The position numbers and the translations under genes are program-made. A DNA stretch of 64,000 bases from an uncultured Acidimicrobiaceae bacterium. Lineage in GTDB: Bacteria; Actinomycetota; Acidimicrobiia; Acidimicrobiales; MedAcidi-G1. The notes under the pieces were generated by a model. The model searched no databases. It saw nothing but the letters and a program-made list of their open reading frames with translations, and was not told the DNA's origin. This document shows, piece after piece, positions 10,097 through 17,998 of this stretch (position 1 is its first letter; each line of letters starts with the position of its first letter). The stretch is from assembly GCA_913030665.1 (NCBI GenBank), contig CAJWFS010000001.1:17164-81163 (forward strand), written 5' to 3'.

Positions 10097-10116
10097 GACC
10101 AGCATCACTGCTGGTC
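10097..10116. terminator. Hairpin immediately 3' of tRNA-Val
   Basis: GACCAGCA-TCAC-TGCTGGTC perfect 8-bp stem. Confidence 0.6.
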
Positions 10117-10120
10117 ACCA

Positions 10121-10197
10121 TGGTGGACCGTACTGGACTCGAACCAGTGACCTCTCGCGTGTGAGGCGAGCGCTCTAGCCAACTGAGCTAACGGTCC
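10121..10197 (-). tRNA. tRNA-Val (CAC), with encoded CCA
   Basis: GGACCGTTAGCTCAGTTGGCTAGAGCGCTCGCCTCACACGCGAGAGGTCACTGGTTCGAGTCCAGTACGGTCCACCA; cloverleaf, anticodon CAC, GGTTCGAGTCC T-arm. Confidence 0.97.
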
Positions 10198-10235
10198 GCT
10201 GGCGCAGGAGGGTACCGTCGCCGCCACCCGATCGT

Positions 10236-10850
10236 TCAGCCCGACGGCGTTCCCGGCGGAGCCACGCAGACCTGCTCGATCAGCGTCGGCAGGACCAGGG
10301 TCACCGACCCCAGCGGGCACGGCGTCCCGGCCACCCTCCGCGCCACGATGACCGGGGTCTCCACGGTGCACGGCACCACCCGGATCGTGGAGGACAGCTC
10401 GACGCAGGATCCGGGTCCCAGCCTCGGCGCCACCTCGCGGCCTCCACCCATGAAGGCGGTGGCCACCACGATCCCGACCAGCAGCGCCACGACTACTACC
10501 GCTGGTCCGAATTGGAGCAGACACCCGACTGCCCGCGGTACGGGAATCGCCTGGAAGGAGTCTCCCCGCCGCCCGTGGAACGCTTCGTCGACCGGTGAGG
10601 GTCGGACCACGGGCTCCGGCGGCCTCCGGGCCAGGTCGTAGGCGGAGCGGCGGCCCCGGTCGCCCAGGACCCTCCACGCCTCGTTGACCGACCCCATCGC
10701 TGCCTCGGCCAGCCTGCGGTCCGCCGGGCCGTCGGCAAGGTCCGGGTGGAGGCGACGGGCCAGCACCAGGTAGGCGGCACGGACCTGCTCGTCCGATGCC
10801 GTCGTCGACACCCCGAGGGTTCGATAGTGGTCGTCGCCTTGGCGGGGCAC
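10236..10850 (-). CDS. J-domain (DnaJ-like) protein with TM segment and extracytoplasmic Cys-containing domain
   Basis: DDHYRTLGVSTTASDEQVRAAYLVLARRLHPDLAD with HPD motif, then VVVVALLVGIVVATAFM TM, then GSCVELSS..VPC..CP..VCV. Confidence 0.82.
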   Translation of the reverse strand: MPRQGDDHYRTLGVSTTASDEQVRAAYLVLARRLHPDLADGPADRRLAEAAMGSVNEAWRVLGDRGRRSAYDLARRPPEPVVRPSPVDEAFHGRRGDSFQAIPVPRAVGCLLQFGPAVVVVALLVGIVVATAFMGGGREVAPRLGPGSCVELSSTIRVVPCTVETPVIVARRVAGTPCPLGSVTLVLPTLIEQVCVAPPGTPSG

Positions 10851-10944
10851 CCGTCCACCCTATGGGCGGGTCCCGACCCACTCTCCGAGCCCCGCTTTTC
10901 GGAGCCCCGCGGGCAGCGCTCTCCGCCCGTCTAGCGTTGGTCAC

Positions 10945-11277
10945 ATGAGCGACGTCCTCTGCCCGCGCTGTGGCGAGGAGGAGTCACTCGTCGGGCGACG
11001 GGAAGGGCCGCCCGGCGACGAGACGATCACGGTGACCTGCGGGTCGTGTGACCTGGAATGGGTACGGGACCTCACCCCCAGGTGCCCGGCCTGTGGATCC
11101 GACGCCGTGCGACCCGCCCTCCAGTCGATCGTCGAGAAGTCGAGGGGAACCCAGCTCTCCATCCAGTCCCTGCGGGTCGTGCACCTCTGCCCGGACTGCG
11201 ACGCTGGACAACTCGCCATCTGGAACCGCTCCAACACCCCGCTCCGCCCGGCGGAACTCCCCCACAACGCGGACTGA
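10945..11277 (+). CDS. Zinc-ribbon protein with four CxxC motifs
   Basis: LCPRCGEE, VTCGSCDLEW, PRCPACGSD, HLCPDCDAG. Confidence 0.7.
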   Translation: MSDVLCPRCGEEESLVGRREGPPGDETITVTCGSCDLEWVRDLTPRCPACGSDAVRPALQSIVEKSRGTQLSIQSLRVVHLCPDCDAGQLAIWNRSNTPLRPAELPHNAD

Positions 11278-11338
11278 GACATTCCCCGACTGGCTTCAGG
11301 CGCCACTCCGGTAGTTGGGCAGCGACGCTGCTGGCGAA

Positions 11339-12649
11339 TCAGTCCTCGAGGAGTAGGGCCGCCAACGCCTCCAGGCCGGCCACCCGGCTGCCCTTCACCA
11401 GCACGGCATCTCCGTCACCCAGGGCCAGGCCCGCAAGGTTGGTGGATGCCTCGTCGATGCCGGCCAACGGCGCCACGCCATACAGGTCGGTGCCCACGGC
11501 CAGCAGATCGATTCCGAGCCCGTCGGCCAGGTCGGCTACCTCCCTGTGTGCGGTTGCCTCGTGCCTACCCAGTTCGGCCATGAGTCCGACCACTGCGATC
11601 CTGCGGCCCGCCACGACGAGAGAGGCCAGGGCCTCGAGTCCGGCGACCATGGATGCCGGGTTGGCGTTGTAGGCGTCGTTGATGACGACCAGTCCACTCG
11701 GCGCCGTCGCCACCTCCATCCGCCACGGAGACAGCCGGGCAACGGAGAGACCGGCCGCCACGTCCTCGGGCGACAGCCCCAGGAATAGTCCGACGGCTGC
11801 GGCTGCAAGCGCATTGGACACCATGTGGGCGCCGTGCACCTCGAGGTGGACCTCCTCTCGGCCCCACGGCGACTCCAGGTGGAAACTCGGACGGAGGCCA
11901 CCGTCCAGGCTGACATCGCGCGCACGTACCTCGCCATGCTCGCCGAATGTGAGGACCGAGCAGCGGGCCCTGCCCGCCTGGCCCATCACGAGGTCGTCAT
12001 CGGAGTTGAGCACCGCACACCCGTCGGGCGGAAGGCCGTCCAACAGCTCCCCCTTGGTGCGCGCCACCACCTCCAGAGATCCGAACGCCGAGGTATGGGC
12101 CATGGCGACCGTGGTCATGACTCCGACGTCGGGCCGGGCGATCCCGGTCAGCCGGGCTATGTCGCCCTCGGCCCGGGCACCCATCTCCAGCACCAGGAAG
12201 TCGGCGTCGTCGGGGGCTCCAAGGATGCTCAGCGGAACCCCTATCTCGTTGTTGAAGGAACGTTCACAGGCGTGCGTCGAACCACCCTTCGAGAGAACGG
12301 CTGCACTCAGGTCCTTGACCGAGGTCTTGCCGACGCTTCCGGTCACGGCCACCACCCGGGCGGGAGTCGATGCCCGCGCCGCCGATCCGAGGTCGCACAA
12401 CGCCACGGCCGTGTCGGGTACCCGTATCGCCGTTCCAGCGCCGACGGCACCGGAGGTCAGGTGGGCACCGGCACCGCCGGCCATTGCCCCGTCGATGAAC
12501 CCGTGGCCGTCCCGATCAGCCATAAGGGGTACGAACAGGCACCCCGGGGTCACGGTGCGGGAATCCTGGGTGGCGCCGTCCAAGGTCACGTCGCCGCCGA
12601 TCAACTCGCCACCGACTGCTGCGGCGACCTCCGATGCCCGAAACCTCAC
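11339..12649 (-). CDS. murF: UDP-N-acetylmuramoyl-tripeptide--D-alanyl-D-alanine ligase
   Basis: DSRTVTPGCLFVPL, VAVTGSVGKTSVKDL, ERSFNNEIGVPLSIL, INDAYNANPASM; GTG start. Confidence 0.95.
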   Translation of the reverse strand: MRFRASEVAAAVGGELIGGDVTLDGATQDSRTVTPGCLFVPLMADRDGHGFIDGAMAGGAGAHLTSGAVGAGTAIRVPDTAVALCDLGSAARASTPARVVAVTGSVGKTSVKDLSAAVLSKGGSTHACERSFNNEIGVPLSILGAPDDADFLVLEMGARAEGDIARLTGIARPDVGVMTTVAMAHTSAFGSLEVVARTKGELLDGLPPDGCAVLNSDDDLVMGQAGRARCSVLTFGEHGEVRARDVSLDGGLRPSFHLESPWGREEVHLEVHGAHMVSNALAAAAVGLFLGLSPEDVAAGLSVARLSPWRMEVATAPSGLVVINDAYNANPASMVAGLEALASLVVAGRRIAVVGLMAELGRHEATAHREVADLADGLGIDLLAVGTDLYGVAPLAGIDEASTNLAGLALGDGDAVLVKGSRVAGLEALAALLLED

Positions 12650-12673
12650 GGAGCGTCACCCTACGATGCCGGG

Positions 12674-13765
12674 GTGGTCGCCCGCCGTCGTCTCGTCGTG
12701 CTCTTCGGAGGACGCAGTGCCGAGCACGAAGTGTCATGCATGTCGGCCCGACACGTGCTGGCAGCGGTGGACACCGGGCGCTACGAGGTGGTCCCCGTCG
12801 GCATCGGCAGGGATGGACGCTGGTCGCTGGCCTCGGATGCCGCAGCGGCCCTCGCCGACGGCCGGGTGGAAGGCCTTGGAGAACGCCTCGATCCGACCGG
12901 GCCATCCTGGGATCCCCTCCCCCGCCTCACGGAGCTGGCCGCCGACGGACCGGTCGCAGTGTTCCCCCTCATCCATGGCCCCCTAGGGGAGGACGGAACC
13001 CTGCAGGGCCTCCTTGAGCTGGCCGACGTGCCGTACGTCGGCAGCGGGGTACTGGGTTCGGCGCTGGCAATGGACAAGTTGGCAGCCCGGGAGGTCCTTG
13101 CCCACCACGGGATCCCCCAGGCCAGGTACCGGGGACTCCACGCCGACCGCCTGGACGAGCCGGGTTCCGCCGGCCACCGGGCGCTCCTAGATGAACTGCT
13201 CGCCGAGCTGGGACCCTCCGTGTTCGTGAAGCCGGCCAACATGGGCTCCTCGGTCGGGGTGTCGCAGGCCTCCGATCCGGCCTCGCTGGAGGTCGCCCTG
13301 GCGGCTGCCGCCAGCTACGACGAGTGGATCGTGGTCGAGGAGGCCGTGTCGGGGCGGGAGATCGAGTTGGCCGTGCTCGGCGACAGGGTGCCCCAGGTCT
13401 CCGCTCCCGGAGAGATCAGGCCCGGCGACGCCTTCTACAGCTACGCGGACAAGTACGAGACCGACTCGGCAGAACTCATCGACGATCCCGACCTCGACCC
13501 GTCGATCGTGGTCGGCTTCCAGGAACTCGCCGCCCGGGCCTTCATTGCCCTGCGGTGCTCCGGAATGGCCCGGGTCGACTTCTTCCTCGCCGACGATGGC
13601 CGGATGCTGGTGAACGAGGTCAACACGATCCCGGGGTTCACCTCCATATCCATGTACCCACGGCTCTGGTTGAAGGCGGGGCTGTCATACGGCGGTCTCA
13701 TCGACCAACTCGTGGACCTCGCCGTCGAGCGGCACGCCCGCCGGCGGCGCAACACGAGACGGTGA
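12674..13765 (+). CDS. ddl: D-alanine--D-alanine ligase
   Basis: VVLFGGRSAEHEVSCMSA, HGPLGEDGTLQGLLEL, YVGSGVLGSALAMDK, FVKPANMGSSVGVS, VNEVNTIPGFTSISMYP; in-frame GTG at 12674. Confidence 0.95.
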   Translation: MVARRRLVVLFGGRSAEHEVSCMSARHVLAAVDTGRYEVVPVGIGRDGRWSLASDAAAALADGRVEGLGERLDPTGPSWDPLPRLTELAADGPVAVFPLIHGPLGEDGTLQGLLELADVPYVGSGVLGSALAMDKLAAREVLAHHGIPQARYRGLHADRLDEPGSAGHRALLDELLAELGPSVFVKPANMGSSVGVSQASDPASLEVALAAAASYDEWIVVEEAVSGREIELAVLGDRVPQVSAPGEIRPGDAFYSYADKYETDSAELIDDPDLDPSIVVGFQELAARAFIALRCSGMARVDFFLADDGRMLVNEVNTIPGFTSISMYPRLWLKAGLSYGGLIDQLVDLAVERHARRRRNTRR

Positions 13766-13775
13766 CCGGCCCGGC

Positions 13776-14384
13776 TCAGGACATCGGGTCTAACGAGGAG
13801 CGCAGGAAACGCAGGAGTTCCTTCCTCCTCTGAACCACTGGCCGCAGGGTCGGCCCTACGCCGGCAGCCCGGAGCACCTCGATCTCCGTGGCTACGCCGA
13901 CCACCGTGGAGTACGCGCTCAGGAGCAGCAACTGGGCGTCGGTCCTCCGCATGCGTCCGGCGGCCATCTCGGCCTCGATCCACAGGCGGGCCCTGGCCAT
14001 GAGGGGATCCATGTGGCCACGCAGGCGGTGCGCTCCGGGCGAGTTGGGGCGGCTGACCTCGCGTAGCAGCCCGAGCAGGACCGGTTGTTCGAGGGCCACG
14101 CGAAATACCGATCGCACCAGTGCGTCCACGCGTTCCCAGTCCTGCTGGCCCCCGGCGAGCACCCGGTCCAGCGCCCCGGTGAGGTCCTCGGCGACGCGGT
14201 CCACCACGGCGTTCAGCAGGCCTCGCTTGGAGACGAAGTGGTAGAGGATCGTCTGCTTTCGGATTCCCAGCCCGGCAGCCAGGTCATCAAGCGAGGTGCC
14301 GTCGAAGCCGGCCGTGCCGAAGGACGCCAGGGCGGCGTCCAGCACCCGTGCCTTCGTGCCCCCACGGACCTCTGTCGCCGCCAC
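13776..14384 (-). CDS. TetR/AcrR family transcriptional regulator
   Basis: RVLDAALASFGTAGFDGTSLDDLAAGLGIRKQTILYHFVSKRGLLNAVVD TetR HTH; GTG 14384 preferred over ATG 14444 because the latter would place the operator inside the CDS. Confidence 0.9.
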   Translation of the reverse strand: MAATEVRGGTKARVLDAALASFGTAGFDGTSLDDLAAGLGIRKQTILYHFVSKRGLLNAVVDRVAEDLTGALDRVLAGGQQDWERVDALVRSVFRVALEQPVLLGLLREVSRPNSPGAHRLRGHMDPLMARARLWIEAEMAAGRMRRTDAQLLLLSAYSTVVGVATEIEVLRAAGVGPTLRPVVQRRKELLRFLRSSLDPMS

Positions 14385-14404
14385 CGGACCACCGTAGCCC
14401 ACTT

Positions 14405-14442
14405 GTCTACCATCTGGTAAGGGCCCTGACCATCTGGTAGAC
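14405..14442. promoter_or_regulatory. Candidate TetR operator in divergent intergenic region
   Basis: GTCTACCATCTGGTAAGGGCCCTGACCATCTGGTAGAC: 8-bp outer inverted repeat GTCTACCA/TGGTAGAC and two ACCATCTGGTA direct repeats 20 bp apart. Confidence 0.75.
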
Positions 14443-14450
14443 ATGACGGT

Positions 14451-16778
14451 GTGATACCCGAGAACCTGGCAGGGCGCCGCATCGCGATCACGGGAAGCAC
14501 CGGTTTCCTGGGCACCGCTCTGGTCGAACGCTTGCTTCGTTCCGCGCCCGGCTGCGAGCTGGTGCTGATCGTCCGACCGGGCCGGCGCGGGGCCGATCGA
14601 CGCGTCGAACGCGACATCCTCCGCAACGACGCCTTCAACAACCTGCGGACGCAGTTGGGAGCCGACGGCTTCGCCGAGATGACCTCACGTCGGATCACCG
14701 CCGTCGCCGGCGACGTCACCAGCGACGGCCTGGGACTGGACGCCGAGGGGCTCGCAGCCCTCGCATCGAGCGACATCGTCATCCACTCGGCTGCCGTCGT
14801 GAGCTTCGACTCGCCCCTGGACCAGGCCGTGGAGGTGAACCTGCTCGGACCGGTCCGGGTCGTCGAGACGCTGGTGAGCTTGGGCGTGACCCCCCACCTG
14901 GTTACCGTCTCCACCTGCTACGTGGCTGGTAGCAGGCGTGGAAGGGCCCCCGAGGAACCGGTCGACGCCAGCGCGTTCTTCGTGGACGTGGACTGGCGCG
15001 GCGAGGTGGACGCCGCCCGACGGATCCGCCTGGACACCGAAACCGAGAGCCGCACACCCGGGAACCTAAAGGGCTTCCGGAGCGAGGCGCACGGCGAGCT
15101 GGGCGCCGCCGGCATCCCCAGCCTCGCAGCCAAGACCGAGCAGCTCCGCTGTCGATGGGTCGACGAAAAGATGGCCGCGGCCGGCGTGGCCCGGGCCACC
15201 TCCCTGGGCTTCCCGGACGCATACGCCTTCACGAAGGCGCTCGGAGAGATCGCCGTCGCGGAAAGTGCCGGCGACGTGCCCATCAGCGTCGTGCGACCGG
15301 CCATCATCGAATCAGCGCACTCGGAACCGTCGCCCGGCTGGATCCGGGGCTTTCGGATGGCCGAGCCGGTCATCATCTCCTACGCCCGCGGCCTGCTGAA
15401 GGAGTTCCCCGGTGTCCCCGAGGGCACCGTGGACGTGATTCCCGTCGACTTCGTGGTGGCCGCCATCTGCGCCGTGGCCGCCCGAGGGCCCCTGGGACCC
15501 GATGAGGGCGCCGACATCGTGCAGGTGGCGTCGGGCAGCGTGAACCCACTGCAGTACGGACACCTGGTGGACATGGTCAGGGAGTGGTTCACCGAGCACC
15601 CCATCTACGACGAGATGGGCCAGCCCATAACGGTTCCCCAGTGGTCCTTCCCCGGTCGTGGCCGGGTCAGGAAGCAGTTGCAGAGGGCGGCCAGGACGCT
15701 TGACCGTGCGCAGAAGGTATTCGAGGTGCTGCCCGTGCGGGGGCGCCAGGCGGAGGTGGGAGCCCGCCTGGAGGAACAGCGCGAGCTGATCGGCAGGGCC
15801 GAGGGATACGTGGACCTGTACGGCGCATACGCCGAGTGCGAAGCCGTCTACGGACTCGAGCACCTGCTGGGCCTGTGGGACTCCCTGGACGACGCCGACC
15901 AGGCCACCTTCGGCTTCGACCCACGTGTCATCGATTGGAGCCGCTACGTACCCGACGTCCACCTGCCCTCGGTCGTGAAGGCGGGCCGGGTCCCGATGAG
16001 GCCTCCTGCCCGGGGCGGCGAGAGCCGGTCCGAACGCCTCCGCCGACAGGTCCTAGCACCCGAACGGCAGTTGGTCGCCTTCGACCTGGAGAACACCCTC
16101 ATCGCCTCGAACGTCGTCGCCTCGTACGCCTGGCTGGGCAGCCGGCACCTCCGTGGCCGCGACCGGGCCCGCTTCGTGGCCCATCTCGTGGCCGAGGCCC
16201 CGACCCTGCTCTCACTCGACAAGAAGGACCGGAGCGACTTCCTCCGCCACTTCTACCGCCGCTACGAGGGTGCACCGGTCGACCAGATCGCCGAGGACTC
16301 CATGGAACAGTTCAGCGAGCTGATCCTGGCGAAGTCATTCCCTGCTGGCATCCGCAGGGTCCGACAGCACAAGGCCCTCGGCCACCGGACCGTCCTCATC
16401 ACCGGGGCCCTCGACTTCGTGGTCGAGCCGTTCCGACCGCTCTTCGACGACATCGTGTCCGCCGAACTGGGGGTGGTCGACGGCGCCTACGACGGTCGCA
16501 TGACAGCGGTGCCACCCACCGGCGAAGCCCGCTATCAGGCCCTGGCGGACCATGCCGAGCTGCATGGGCTGGACCTCAGGGAGTCGGTGGCCTACGCAGA
16601 CTCGGCCAGCGACCTGCCAATGCTCGAAGCGGTCGGATTCCCGGTGGCGGTGAACCCGGAGACCCGGCTGGCAAGCATCGCCCGAAAGCGGGGCTGGCTG
16701 GTCGAGGACTTCCGCCAGTCACCCGGCATGCGACGCAGCGTCCTCCCGCTGGCGCCCGCTGGGAGCGCCTCCCGATGA
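14451..16778 (+). CDS. Fusion protein: fatty acyl-CoA reductase-like extended SDR + HAD-IB phosphatase
   Basis: N-term RIAITGSTGFLGTALVERLLR...IVIHSAAVVSFDSPLDQAVEVNLLGPVRVVE (FAR/NAD_binding_4), C-term LVAFDLENTLIASNVV...AYADSASDLPMLEAVGFPVAVNP (HAD-IB). Confidence 0.88.
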   Translation: MIPENLAGRRIAITGSTGFLGTALVERLLRSAPGCELVLIVRPGRRGADRRVERDILRNDAFNNLRTQLGADGFAEMTSRRITAVAGDVTSDGLGLDAEGLAALASSDIVIHSAAVVSFDSPLDQAVEVNLLGPVRVVETLVSLGVTPHLVTVSTCYVAGSRRGRAPEEPVDASAFFVDVDWRGEVDAARRIRLDTETESRTPGNLKGFRSEAHGELGAAGIPSLAAKTEQLRCRWVDEKMAAAGVARATSLGFPDAYAFTKALGEIAVAESAGDVPISVVRPAIIESAHSEPSPGWIRGFRMAEPVIISYARGLLKEFPGVPEGTVDVIPVDFVVAAICAVAARGPLGPDEGADIVQVASGSVNPLQYGHLVDMVREWFTEHPIYDEMGQPITVPQWSFPGRGRVRKQLQRAARTLDRAQKVFEVLPVRGRQAEVGARLEEQRELIGRAEGYVDLYGAYAECEAVYGLEHLLGLWDSLDDADQATFGFDPRVIDWSRYVPDVHLPSVVKAGRVPMRPPARGGESRSERLRRQVLAPERQLVAFDLENTLIASNVVASYAWLGSRHLRGRDRARFVAHLVAEAPTLLSLDKKDRSDFLRHFYRRYEGAPVDQIAEDSMEQFSELILAKSFPAGIRRVRQHKALGHRTVLITGALDFVVEPFRPLFDDIVSAELGVVDGAYDGRMTAVPPTGEARYQALADHAELHGLDLRESVAYADSASDLPMLEAVGFPVAVNPETRLASIARKRGWLVEDFRQSPGMRRSVLPLAPAGSASR

Positions 16779-17998
16779 AGGCCCTGCAGTTCCGACGCAA
16801 CCTCCCCCGCTACGCGGCCGCCCGGATCGCTGGTGGTTTCGTCCCCGGTGGCGGCGCCTCGGCCGGACCCCTCAGCCTCATCGACATGGATCCCCCCACC
16901 GCACCCGGCCCCGACTGGGTACGCGTCCGGCCCCGGCTGTCGGGTATCTGCGGGTCGGACCTCGCCACCGTGGACGGCAGGTCGGCCCGCTACTTCGAAC
17001 CCCTCGTTTCCTTCCCGTTCGTCCCCGGCCACGAGGTCGTAGGCGACCTGGACGACGGCACCCGGGTGGTCCTGGAACCTGTTCTGGGCTGCGTCTCGCG
17101 CAACCTCCACCCGACATGCACGTCATGTGCCGACGGCCGACTGGGAAACTGCGAGCACACATCCTTCGGCGACCTGGAACCCGGCATCCAGACCGGTTCC
17201 TGCCACGACACCGGTGGTGGCTGGGCCACAGCCTTCACAGCCCACCGCACGCAGCTGCACGTCGTTCCCGACGACATGGACGATGCCGCTGCCGTCATGG
17301 TGGAACCCACGGCCTGCGGCGTCCACGCGGCCCTGGCCGCCCACGTTCCCGACGACGGTGTCGTGGTCGTCCTCGGCGCCGGGACCCTCGGGCAGGTCAC
17401 CCTGGCGGCGCTGCGGGCACATGCCGGTCCCCGCACGATCATCACCACCGCCCGCTATCCCGAGCAGCGGAGAATGGCCGGCCTCCTGGGAGCCGACCTG
17501 GTGATCGCCCCCGACGAGGTCCGGCGGGCCGTCAGGAGGACCACCGGCAGTCGGGCCATCGGAGCGCCGACGATCGACGGGCCCCGCGAAGGCGTAGTGG
17601 ACCGGCTCACCGGGGGCGCCGACGTGGTAGTGGACTGCGTAGGTTCATCGGCCAGCCTCACCGATGCCCTGGCCGTAGTCAGGCCACGGGGCCGCATAGT
17701 GCTCGTCGGCATGCCCGCCGAGGTGACCCTGGAACTGACCCCCCTCTGGCACCGCGAGGTTGAGCTGGTGGGCGCCTACACCTACGGCACCGAAATTCTC
17801 GCCGACGGCACGCAGCGCCGCACCTTCGACATGGCCACGGACCTCGTCCGCGACGCCGACCTCGGCCGCCTCGTGACCGCCACCTACCCACTCTCCCGCT
17901 ACCGGGAGGCCCTGGAACACGCTGCGGCCGCCGGCCGCCGGGGTGCGGTAAAGATCGCATTCGACCTCCGCTATGAGAAGGAACGCAACGACCTGTGA
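16775..17998 (+). CDS. Zinc-dependent alcohol dehydrogenase (MDR family)
   Basis: Start at ATG 16775 (ATGA overlap); GICGSDLATVDG, FVPGHEVVGD, CTSCADGRLGNCEH, VVLGAGTLGQVTLAAL. Confidence 0.88.
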   Translation: MKALQFRRNLPRYAAARIAGGFVPGGGASAGPLSLIDMDPPTAPGPDWVRVRPRLSGICGSDLATVDGRSARYFEPLVSFPFVPGHEVVGDLDDGTRVVLEPVLGCVSRNLHPTCTSCADGRLGNCEHTSFGDLEPGIQTGSCHDTGGGWATAFTAHRTQLHVVPDDMDDAAAVMVEPTACGVHAALAAHVPDDGVVVVLGAGTLGQVTLAALRAHAGPRTIITTARYPEQRRMAGLLGADLVIAPDEVRRAVRRTTGSRAIGAPTIDGPREGVVDRLTGGADVVVDCVGSSASLTDALAVVRPRGRIVLVGMPAEVTLELTPLWHREVELVGAYTYGTEILADGTQRRTFDMATDLVRDADLGRLVTATYPLSRYREALEHAAAAGRRGAVKIAFDLRYEKERNDL

